Both the position numbers and the translations under genes were made by a program. Shown in pieces: positions 35,571 through 42,468 of a stretch of DNA of 64,000 bases (positions are counted from its first letter, which is position 1; every line of letters starts with the position of its first letter). This stretch comes from Pseudomonas sp. A-RE-19 (GTDB taxonomy: Bacteria > Pseudomonadota > Gammaproteobacteria > Pseudomonadales > Pseudomonadaceae): contig NZ_JAHBDQ010000071.1 in the NCBI RefSeq assembly GCF_019956555.1, positions 124,001 through 188,000 of the forward strand, given 5' to 3'. The notes beneath the pieces were generated by a model. It saw nothing but the letters and a program-made list of their open reading frames with translations. It was not told the origin of the DNA and made no database searches.

Positions 35571-36538
35571 TGCGTGTAACTTTGCAGCCCTCCGGAGCAG
35601 TGCTAGAGATTCTGCCCGGCGAGCGGATTCTCGATGGCGCGCGGCGCCTGGGCTATGAATGCCCGCAAAGCTGTCGCAACGGCAATTGCCATGTGTGCGG
35701 CGCGTTGCTGGTAGAAGGACGGGTCGAACAGGCCGGCGATGTGCGTGACCATGGCGAGTTCTACACTTGCATTGCAGAGCCGCTGGAAGACTGCATCGTG
35801 CTGTGGGATGGCGTGCTCGCGCTGGGAGAACTGCCGGTGCGCAGCGTGTCGTGTCAGGTCATTGAGTGCAGAGACGTCGGCGGCGATACCTGGCGCGTGC
35901 GTCTACGGGCGCCAGCGGGCAAGCCGCCGCGTTATCACGCCGGCCAGTACCTGATGATCGAACGTGAGAATGGCGAGAAGTCGGCCTTCTCCCTCGCTTC
36001 TGCTCCACATTCGGGACGTGATCTGGAAATTCATGTGCTGGCGCGCGAAAGCAGTGCGTTGAGCCTGATCGCACAGCTGCAACGCAACGCCATGGTTCGG
36101 ATCGAAATGCCGTTCGGCGATACCCATCTGGCGGAACTGCCGGACGGTCCACTGGTATTGATTGCTGCCGGTACCGGCATGGGCCAGATCCATAGCCTGA
36201 TCGAACATTGCCGGGCCACGGGTTTCAAGCATCCGGTGCATCTGTATTGGGGCGTGCGTCGTCCCGAAGATTTTTATGAAATCGAACATTGGGATGAATG
36301 GCTGAAATTACCCAATCTGTTCCTGCATAAAGTCGTCAGCGATCAATGTGGCTGGGAAGGGCGCTGCGGGATGCTGCATGAAGCCGTGTGTGAGGATTTT
36401 TCTGATCTGAAAGCCTTGCACGTCTATGCCAGCGGCTCTCCGGCCATGGTTTACGGCACGCTGGATGCGTTGGTCGAAGCGGGGATGGATGCCCATCAAA
36501 TGCGCGCGGATGTATTTGCTTACGCCCCGCGATCGTAG
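35570..36538 (+). CDS. Ferredoxin-NAD(P)H reductase type protein (CDP-6-deoxy-glucoseen reductase-like)
   Basis: A 322-residue iron-sulfur flavoprotein. The N-terminal plant-type 2Fe-2S domain has ligands C35, C40, C43 and C67 (CRNGNCHVC). It is followed by an FAD domain (YHAGQYLMI, FSLAS) and a NAD(P) domain (LVLIAAGTGMGQIHSLIEH, YWGVRRPEDFY, HVYASGSPAMV). It is often annotated as AscD, but no dideoxysugar genes lie nearby. It is more likely a reductase serving flavin or ubiquinone-related chemistry; the coupling to ubiD is the only clue. Confidence 0.88.
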   Translation: MRVTLQPSGAVLEILPGERILDGARRLGYECPQSCRNGNCHVCGALLVEGRVEQAGDVRDHGEFYTCIAEPLEDCIVLWDGVLALGELPVRSVSCQVIECRDVGGDTWRVRLRAPAGKPPRYHAGQYLMIERENGEKSAFSLASAPHSGRDLEIHVLARESSALSLIAQLQRNAMVRIEMPFGDTHLAELPDGPLVLIAAGTGMGQIHSLIEHCRATGFKHPVHLYWGVRRPEDFYEIEHWDEWLKLPNLFLHKVVSDQCGWEGRCGMLHEAVCEDFSDLKALHVYASGSPAMVYGTLDALVEAGMDAHQMRADVFAYAPRS

Positions 36539-36548
36539 GTAGGTCGTT

Positions 36549-37025
36549 CTAGAAGCGCACCCCGGTCGTCACCATGACGGCATTGAAGCCGAGCAACGCC
36601 AGCTCGGCTGCCAACGGTCCGTAGTGCGCACCGACTGAAGGAATGATCACCGGCGCGACCCCGAAGTGATTCAGGGGGATCTTGTCCTGATACTTGCCGC
36701 TGTAACCTTGCAACAGACCACCACTGAGTTTTATGTACACGGGATAGTCGGCGCTCTCGTAGCGTTTGCCTGCATACACATAATATGAACGCTGGCTGAA
36801 CGAGTTGCGAAAAGTTGCGCCACCAAACAACCAGCCGGACGCTTGCTCGCGCTCAAGGCCGATGAGGTCCTGATTGTTATTGTGGTCGGAGTCGGGGGAG
36901 AAGTGTTTGGTATAGACGCTGGTCTGCAAATACCAGGAGCCGGTGTCTTTCTCAGAGGTATTCTCCGCCAGCGAGTGCTGCGCCGTGAGCATCAGAAGTA
37001 GCGCGTAAATCCATGGTTTTTTCAT
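36549..37025 (-). CDS. Small outer-membrane beta-barrel protein, unknown function
   Basis: A 158-residue secreted protein with a signal peptide (MKKPWIYALLLMLTAQHSLA), alternating hydrophobic strands and a C-terminal phenylalanine (TGVRF), the signature of outer-membrane barrels. The pattern YTKHFSPDSDHNNNQD with SYYVYAGKRYES and AVMVTTGVRF resembles PagP-sized eight-strand barrels. Relatives are sometimes mislabelled as glycerol-3-phosphate transporter because glpT is close; it is not a transporter of that family. Some of the neighbouring gap is AT-rich. Confidence 0.72.
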   Translation of the reverse strand: MKKPWIYALLLMLTAQHSLAENTSEKDTGSWYLQTSVYTKHFSPDSDHNNNQDLIGLEREQASGWLFGGATFRNSFSQRSYYVYAGKRYESADYPVYIKLSGGLLQGYSGKYQDKIPLNHFGVAPVIIPSVGAHYGPLAAELALLGFNAVMVTTGVRF

Positions 37026-37376
37026 TGTTCAGGCCTTTGAGGCAGTTTGGCTTGCGCCTTTGGTGGCCGTTATACGCGACGTTAGCTGCAGCGGGCAGGC
37101 GGGAAATCCGAAGGGTTTGTAGGAAGTTTCTCCTAAGTGGGTTTTATCGTAGACGCGCCGATTGCTTATGTATATTTCGTTCTGGTATTTAAGAATTCTC
37201 CTAGATGATATTAGGGTATATAGCCAAGCCCTCCAGCTTCAGCATTTGAATTTTTAGGGGGTTATGCAAGGTCAAATGTCTCTTAGCACTTTTCGTTTTA
37301 GTATTACTGCTATATGTTCTATAACGTGAAGGTTGCTTATATTTTGTAATAATTGCAGGGCCGAAATTCCATCGCC
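37026..37376. other. AT-rich intergenic gap
   Basis: About 350 bases without a supported gene. From about 37130 to 37360 the sequence is clearly poorer in GC than the rest of the window, with runs such as GATATTAGGGTATATAG. A 21-codon ORF starts at 37264 but its ribosome-site spacing is too short. It probably contains the promoter of the ChaC-like gene. Confidence 0.5.
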
Positions 37377-38045
37377 ATGAGTGCCATTGAATCTGCTTTT
37401 TTGAATCTGGCTTACCCTCCGCGACTCGATCTGGGGCCGCAACTTACGCACGAACAATTGCTTACCTCGATGCAGTCCACCATGGCACGCCATAAGGGTG
37501 GCCCGGTCTGGCTGTTCGCCTATGGTTCGCTGATCTGGCGGCCGGAATGCCCGGCGGTGGAACGGGTGCGCGGCCGGGTGCATGGCTACCATCGCGGCTT
37601 GTACCTGTGGTCCCACGAACATCGCGGTACACCGGAAGTACCGGGTCTGGTGTTTGGCCTGGATCGCGGCGGTTCCTGCAGCGGGTTCGCCTATCGCTTG
37701 CCTGAAGATCAACTTGAAGCCTCACTCTATGCCTTGTGGCAACGCGAAATGCCATTCCCGTCTTATCGCCCACACTGGCTCAGCTGCCGTCTTGAAGACG
37801 GAAGCAAGGTTCAGGCGTTGGGTTTCGTTTTGGAGCGGCACCTGCCCAGCTATGCCGGCAACTTGCCGGATCATGTGCTGAGCCAGGTATTCGAAAACGC
37901 TTGTGGGCGTTACGGCACCACTCGCGATTATGTCGAGCAGACCGCCAGCGCCCTGCGTAGCCACGCCATGCCAGACCGGAATCTGGAGGCGCGGCTCAAA
38001 CGCTGCAAATCAAAGGCCGATCAGGCGAGCGCTTCGCGACTCTGA
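37377..38045 (+). CDS. Gamma-glutamylcyclotransferase (ChaC-like)
   Basis: A 222-residue protein with the cyclotransferase motif WLFAYGSLIWRPE (about residues 44-56), the substrate-binding GRVHGYHRGLYLWS and the catalytic glutamate region WQREM. ChaC enzymes split glutathione to 5-oxoproline and cysteinylglycine. The ATG at 37377 is used; an upstream in-frame TTG has no better ribosome site. The last 25 bases overlap the convergent glpT gene. Confidence 0.88.
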   Translation: MSAIESAFLNLAYPPRLDLGPQLTHEQLLTSMQSTMARHKGGPVWLFAYGSLIWRPECPAVERVRGRVHGYHRGLYLWSHEHRGTPEVPGLVFGLDRGGSCSGFAYRLPEDQLEASLYALWQREMPFPSYRPHWLSCRLEDGSKVQALGFVLERHLPSYAGNLPDHVLSQVFENACGRYGTTRDYVEQTASALRSHAMPDRNLEARLKRCKSKADQASASRL

Positions 38046-39370
38046 CTGGCGACGTTTTTGTGGCTCAGGGTGGGTGCCAGGAACGCCATCGCCAGCAGGC
38101 AGGCGACGACCAGCAGGATGAAGCCGCCATTCCAGCCGAAATAATCCACCGTGTAGCCCATCAGGGCACTGGCCGCGACTGAACCGCCCAGGTAACCAAA
38201 CAGGCCGGTAAAGCCTGCAGCCGTACCCGCGGCCTTCTTCGGCACCAGTTCCAGCGCTTGCAGGCCGACCAGCATCACCGGGCCATAGATCAGGAAGCCG
38301 ATTGCGAACAGCGAGATCATATCGACCATCGGGTTACCCGGTGGATTCAGCCAGTACACGATCGTCGCAACGGTCACCAGCGCCATGAACACCATGCCGG
38401 TCAGGCCACGGTTGCCACGGAAGATCTTGTCCGACATCCAGCCGCACAGCAGCGTGCCGGGAATGCCTGCCCACTCGTACAGGAAATACGCCCACGACGT
38501 CTTGTCGAAGTCGAAGTGCTTGACCTCTTTAAGGTAGGTCGGCGCCCAATCCAGAATGCCGTAACGCAGCAAGTAGACGAAGACGTTGGCCAGGGCGATA
38601 AACCAGAGCATTTTGTTGCGCAGCACGTATTTGACGAAGATGTCCTTGGCGCTGAATTCTTCTTCGTGGCTGGCGTCGTAGCCTTCCGGATAATCGTTCT
38701 TGTACTTCTCGATCGGCGGCAGGCCCGTCGATTGCGGGGTGTCGCGCATGACAATGAAGGCAAATACAGCGACCAGCAACGCCACCGCTGCCGGCACGTA
38801 GAACTTGCTGTGCCAGTCGTTGAACCAGCCCATGCCGAGGATCGCCAACGGGCCGATCAAGCCGCCGCCGACGTTATGTGCGGTGTTCCAGACCGAAACC
38901 ACACCGCCGCGTTCTTTCTGCGACCACCAGTGCACCATGGTGCGCCCGCTCGGTGGCCAGCCCATGCCTTGCGCCCAGCCGTTGATGAACAACAGGATGA
39001 ACATCATGGTCACGCTGGACGTCGCCCACGGTGCGAAACCGAAAACGAACATCACCCCGGCGGACACCACCAGGCCAAAGGGCAGGAAGTAACGAGGGTT
39101 GGAGCGGTCGGACACGATCCCCATCAGAAACTTGGAAAGACCGTAGGCGATCGCAATCGCCGACATCGCCACCCCGAGTTGACCTTTTGTATAGCCTTGG
39201 GCGATCAGATCCGGGAACGCCAGGGTGAAGTTCTTGCGCAACAGGTAGTAACCCGCATACCCAATGAAAATCCCGGCGAAGATCTGCCAGCGAAGGCGTC
39301 GATAGGTGCTGTCTATTTTTTCTTCAGGCAATGGAGCCTGATGTGCGGCAGGACGAAAGAAAGCAAACAT
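38021..39370 (-). CDS. glpT: sn-Glycerol-3-phosphate:phosphate antiporter
   Basis: A 449-residue, 12-helix MFS carrier of the organophosphate:phosphate antiporter family. Family marks include YYLLRKNFTLAFPDL, SKFLMGIVSDRSNPRY, the GWAQGMGWPPSGRTMVHWW segment and GLLPxEKYKN-type central loop (here GLPPIEKYKND). It imports glycerol-3-phosphate (and fosfomycin). RBS GGAGCT precedes the ATG. A GlpR-like operator lies about 50 bases upstream. The C-terminal codons overlap the convergent cyclotransferase gene. Confidence 0.93.
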   Translation of the reverse strand: MFAFFRPAAHQAPLPEEKIDSTYRRLRWQIFAGIFIGYAGYYLLRKNFTLAFPDLIAQGYTKGQLGVAMSAIAIAYGLSKFLMGIVSDRSNPRYFLPFGLVVSAGVMFVFGFAPWATSSVTMMFILLFINGWAQGMGWPPSGRTMVHWWSQKERGGVVSVWNTAHNVGGGLIGPLAILGMGWFNDWHSKFYVPAAVALLVAVFAFIVMRDTPQSTGLPPIEKYKNDYPEGYDASHEEEFSAKDIFVKYVLRNKMLWFIALANVFVYLLRYGILDWAPTYLKEVKHFDFDKTSWAYFLYEWAGIPGTLLCGWMSDKIFRGNRGLTGMVFMALVTVATIVYWLNPPGNPMVDMISLFAIGFLIYGPVMLVGLQALELVPKKAAGTAAGFTGLFGYLGGSVAASALMGYTVDYFGWNGGFILLVVACLLAMAFLAPTLSHKNVASQSREALA

Positions 39371-39416
39371 TCAAGAGCTCCAGATTTCTTGTTTTGACTG
39401 CGGATGCGAATGTTAC

Positions 39417-39435
39417 AGTTTCGTTACCGAAAATA
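39417..39435 (-). promoter_or_regulatory. Candidate GlpR operator of glpT
   Basis: TTTCG-TTAC-CGAAA with flanking AT lies 49 bases upstream of the glpT start. It fits the core TCGWWAWCG of the E. coli GlpR consensus with one mismatch. The glpR gene is not in the window. Confidence 0.55.
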
Positions 39436-39539
39436 GCACCGGTTCGCATTGGCTAAACAGTGGAAATATTGGAGATCGCATGTTGTTTTATGAACATGTC
39501 GCTCAGGTGTAAATGCAGGGCGGTATGGGAATGGCAGAG

Positions 39540-39563
39540 CCGGGTCGCCAGGCGGCGACCCGG
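39540..39563 (-). terminator. Hairpin after the quinone oxidoreductase gene
   Basis: CCGGGTCGCC and its near complement surround a short loop, 17 bases past the stop on the minus strand. There is no T-run, so termination would be weak. Confidence 0.45.
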
Positions 39564-39580
39564 TTAGATCAGATAAACAA

Positions 39581-40558
39581 TCAGCGAACCTGCACCACCA
39601 CTTTCCCGACCGCCTTGCGCTGGCCAAGATCATTGATGGCCTGCGCCGCGTTGCTCAGCGGATACACCTGAGACACCAGCGGCTTCAACTTGCCCTCGGC
39701 AAACCAGGCAAACAACTGCTGGAAGTTCGCCGCGTTGTCCTGTGGCTGGCGTTGGGCGAAGGAACCCCAGAACACGCCGACCACCGCGGCACCTTTGAGC
39801 AGTGCCAGGTTCACTGGCAGCTCAGGGATTCGTCCGCTGGCGAAACCGACCACCAAAAGCCGGCCGTTCCAGGCGATGGCGCGGATGGCCTGGTCGAACA
39901 GATCGCCGCCCACCGGATCGTAGATCACGTCGGCGCCCTGGCCGTCGGTCAGGCGTTTGATCTCGTCCTTGAGGCTGCTTTCGCTGTAGTTGATCAACTC
40001 ATCGGCGCCGGCGGCCTTGGCCACCGCGAGTTTTTCCGCGCTGCTGGCGGCGGCGATCACCCGGGCGCCCATGGCTTTGCCGATTTCCACGGCGGCAAGA
40101 CCGACGCCGCCGGAAGCGCCGAGCACCAGCAAGGTTTCGCCGGGTTGCAGGTTGCCCCGTTGCTTGAGGGCGTGCATCGAAGTGCCGTAGGTCATGCTGA
40201 ATGCGGCGGCGGAGTTGAAGTCCATCGATGACGGGATCGGCAGCACGTTGTAGCCCGGTACCGCGACCTGCTCGGCGAAGCTGCCCCAACCTGTCAAGGC
40301 CATGACCCGGTCACCGACCTTGAGGTGGTTGACCTTTTCGCCCACCGCGCTGACCACGCCAGCCGCTTCGCCACCCGGTGAAAACGGGAAGGGCGGCTTG
40401 AACTGATACTTGCCCTCGATGATCAGCGTGTCCGGGAAATTCACCCCGGCGGCGTGCACGTCCAGCAGGATTTCATTCTTCTTCGCAACAGGACTGGCGA
40501 CGTCTTCCAGCACCAGCGATTCGGCAGGGCCGAAAGCTTTGCACAGCACGGCTTTCAT
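39581..40558 (-). CDS. Zinc-less MDR-family NADPH:quinone oxidoreductase
   Basis: A 325-residue protein of the medium-chain dehydrogenase family, QOR branch. It has the GroES-like domain (GVNFPDTLIIEGKY, FSPGGEAAGVVSAVG), the NADPH-binding LVLGASGGVGLAAVEIGKAMGA and a C-terminal helix; the catalytic zinc cysteines are absent. Relatives reduce quinones or alpha,beta-unsaturated acyl compounds. AAGGAA precedes the ATG. The gene is divergent from the FliL-like gene. Confidence 0.9.
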   Translation of the reverse strand: MKAVLCKAFGPAESLVLEDVASPVAKKNEILLDVHAAGVNFPDTLIIEGKYQFKPPFPFSPGGEAAGVVSAVGEKVNHLKVGDRVMALTGWGSFAEQVAVPGYNVLPIPSSMDFNSAAAFSMTYGTSMHALKQRGNLQPGETLLVLGASGGVGLAAVEIGKAMGARVIAAASSAEKLAVAKAAGADELINYSESSLKDEIKRLTDGQGADVIYDPVGGDLFDQAIRAIAWNGRLLVVGFASGRIPELPVNLALLKGAAVVGVFWGSFAQRQPQDNAANFQQLFAWFAEGKLKPLVSQVYPLSNAAQAINDLGQRKAVGKVVVQVR

Positions 40559-40652
40559 CAGGGCTATTCCTTTGGGAGTGATGGCCGATAAGTGTAGGTG
40601 TGTGAGTCATTGGGTCAACGAGCATGCCCGACCCTGATAGTCAGCCATAAGC

Positions 40653-40680
40653 TTGTGCTTGAGCGGCGGGTCGTTATGCT
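40653..40680 (+). promoter_or_regulatory. Candidate promoter of the FliL-like gene
   Basis: TTGTGC (40653-40658), a 16-base spacer and TATGCT (40675-40680) precede the start codon by 28 bases. Confidence 0.4.
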
Positions 40681-40708
40681 TGGCCGCAAACTGGATAAGG
40701 AGCGAATT

Positions 40709-41116
40709 GTGAAAGCGTGGATCATGTTGTTGCTGGCCCTGTCTCTGCCTGTGGCAGCGATGGCCGAAGAAGCCAAAGAAGGTGAAGCCCCCAAGGTCAA
40801 CTACATCACCCTGAGCCCGCCGTTCGTGGGCAACTATGGGTTGGACGGTACGCCGAAGCTCAAGGTCTACAAGGCGGATGTGGCGTTGCGGGTGACCGGT
40901 GAGGAGGCGACCAAACTGGTGAAGGCCAACGAACCGTTGATCCGTAATCAGCTGGTGGCGCTGTTTGCGCAGCAGACTACCGAGGCGATGAACAACGTCG
41001 AAGCCAAGGAAAAGTTGCGTCAGGAAGCCTTGAAACAGACCCAGCAAGTGATGAACGACGAAACCGGCAAACCGGTGGTTGAGGATTTGTTGTTCAACAA
41101 CCTCATTATTCAGTAA
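40709..41116 (+). CDS. FliL-family secreted protein, outside any flagellar cluster
   Basis: A 135-residue protein with a FliL domain: YITLSPPFVGNYG, VYKADVALRV, an acidic middle and the C-terminal helix KETLRQEALKQTQQV-like segment ending VEDLLFNNLIIQ. FliL is normally a single-pass membrane protein of the flagellar basal body. Here residues 1-20 form a cleavable signal peptide (PVAAMA-EE). The GTG at 40709 has AAGGAG eight bases upstream. No flagellar gene is near, so a stator-like or envelope role outside the flagellum is possible. Confidence 0.8.
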   Translation: MKAWIMLLLALSLPVAAMAEEAKEGEAPKVNYITLSPPFVGNYGLDGTPKLKVYKADVALRVTGEEATKLVKANEPLIRNQLVALFAQQTTEAMNNVEAKEKLRQEALKQTQQVMNDETGKPVVEDLLFNNLIIQ

Positions 41117-41190
41117 GACTTTTTGCTGTCCGGGCGGGCCTCATCGCGGGCAAGCCCTTAATGCCTGGCAGTTAAGGATAAATCGGACCT

Positions 41191-41256
41191 GTAGGAGCCA
41201 GGCTTGCCGGCGAAAGCGCACTTAAGGACGCCTTCGCCGGCAAGCCTGGCTCCTAC
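41191..41256. repeat. REP pair (GTAGGAGCCAGGCTTGCCGGCGA class)
   Basis: Two inverted copies of GTAGGAGCCAGGCTTGCCGG flank about 20 bases after the FliL-like gene. A partial GCCCGCTCCCACAG unit follows at about 41298-41335. Confidence 0.85.
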
Positions 41257-41349
41257 AAAAAAGCGGTTTGCTCGCTTAACTGACTGGCATTAAGGGCAAA
41301 CCCGCTCCCACAGGAACCGCGCAGAACCCTGTGGGGGCGACTCGGTCCG

Positions 41350-42468
41350 TCAGGACGTCAGGGTCCTGCGAAACCGCATCAGCGCAATGGTAAAAAACAG
41401 CAGGCCAATGGCGCTCAACGCCAGCAAGTCCGGCCAGACCACGCGGATGCCAGCATCGCGAAACAGTATCGCGGCGCTGAGGCTGACGAAGTGCGTCGAG
41501 GGCGAGCCTTGCATCACCCATTGCAGCCATTGCGGCATGCTGTCGAGCGGTGTACTGCCGCCAGAGAGCAGCAACATCGGGATGATCACCGGAATCGCCA
41601 ACAGGCCGAACTGCGGTGTCGAGCGGGCGAGGGTCGCGAGGAATATCCCCAGCGCTGTGCTGGCGAACAGATAAACCGCCGTCACCAGTAAGAACAAAGT
41701 CATGGAGCCGGCCAGCGGCACGCCGAGGGCGCCTTTGACAATCACTTCCAACGAGATCCAGGTGCACAGCACCACCACCAGCATGTTGCTCCAGATTTTC
41801 GCCAGCATGATCTCCAGCGCCGTCAGCGGCAGCACCAGCAAATGGTCGAGGGTGCCGTGTTCGCGCTCACGCAGCAGCGCTGTGCCAGTCAGGATGATGG
41901 CGAGGATGGTGATGTTGTTGACGATCTGAATCACCGCCAGGAACCAGCCACCCTCCAGGTTGGTATTGAACAGCGCTCGGGTCGTCAGCCGCACGGGTGT
42001 CGTATTCGCCGCATCGCCCTGGCCACTGTAAGTCAGCAGCTCGCGCTGGAAAATCCGTCCGATGTAGCCCGCGCCCATGAACGCCTGGCTCATGGCGGTG
42101 GCGTCGACGTTGACCTGCAACGCCGGCTGGCGGCCGGCCAACAGATCCGCCTGGAAATTGGCCGGAACATTGATCACAAAGGTGTATCGCCCACTGTCCA
42201 GCACTTCGTCCATTTGCCCATAGGGCAGCGACACCGGCGGCTGGAATTCCGGGGGTTGCAGGGCTTGGGCCAATTGTCGTGACAGGTGGCTGTGATCTTC
42301 ATCGACCATGGCCACGCTGGCGTTGTGCACGCCGATCACGGAGCCCGCGGCCGGCATGTAGATCGCTACGGTAAAGGCGTAGAACAGGAATAGCAGCAAC
42401 ACACTGTCGTGTCGCAGGCTTGTGAGTTCCTTGAGGCCAAGACGCAGGATGTGCGCAAGCTTATGCAT
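41350..42468 (-). CDS. ABC-2 type export permease (YhhJ-like)
   Basis: A 372-residue permease with one N-terminal membrane segment, a periplasmic domain of about 140 residues (VIGVHNASVAMVDEDHSHLS, NVPANFQADLLAGRQPALQV) and five or six C-terminal membrane segments (LREREHGTLDHLLVLPLTALEIMLAKIW). This is the YhhJ/YbhR-type exporter subunit. Its ATG shares one base with the stop of the ABC-ABC-permease gene. It is the last gene of the export operon. Confidence 0.88.
   Translation of the reverse strand: MHKLAHILRLGLKELTSLRHDSVLLLFLFYAFTVAIYMPAAGSVIGVHNASVAMVDEDHSHLSRQLAQALQPPEFQPPVSLPYGQMDEVLDSGRYTFVINVPANFQADLLAGRQPALQVNVDATAMSQAFMGAGYIGRIFQRELLTYSGQGDAANTTPVRLTTRALFNTNLEGGWFLAVIQIVNNITILAIILTGTALLREREHGTLDHLLVLPLTALEIMLAKIWSNMLVVVLCTWISLEVIVKGALGVPLAGSMTLFLLVTAVYLFASTALGIFLATLARSTPQFGLLAIPVIIPMLLLSGGSTPLDSMPQWLQWVMQGSPSTHFVSLSAAILFRDAGIRVVWPDLLALSAIGLLFFTIALMRFRRTLTS

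Noticed and set aside
37264..37329. 21-codon ORF in the AT-rich gap
   Set aside because: The GGGGG stretch is only two bases from the ATG, too close to work, and the product has no distinct features.
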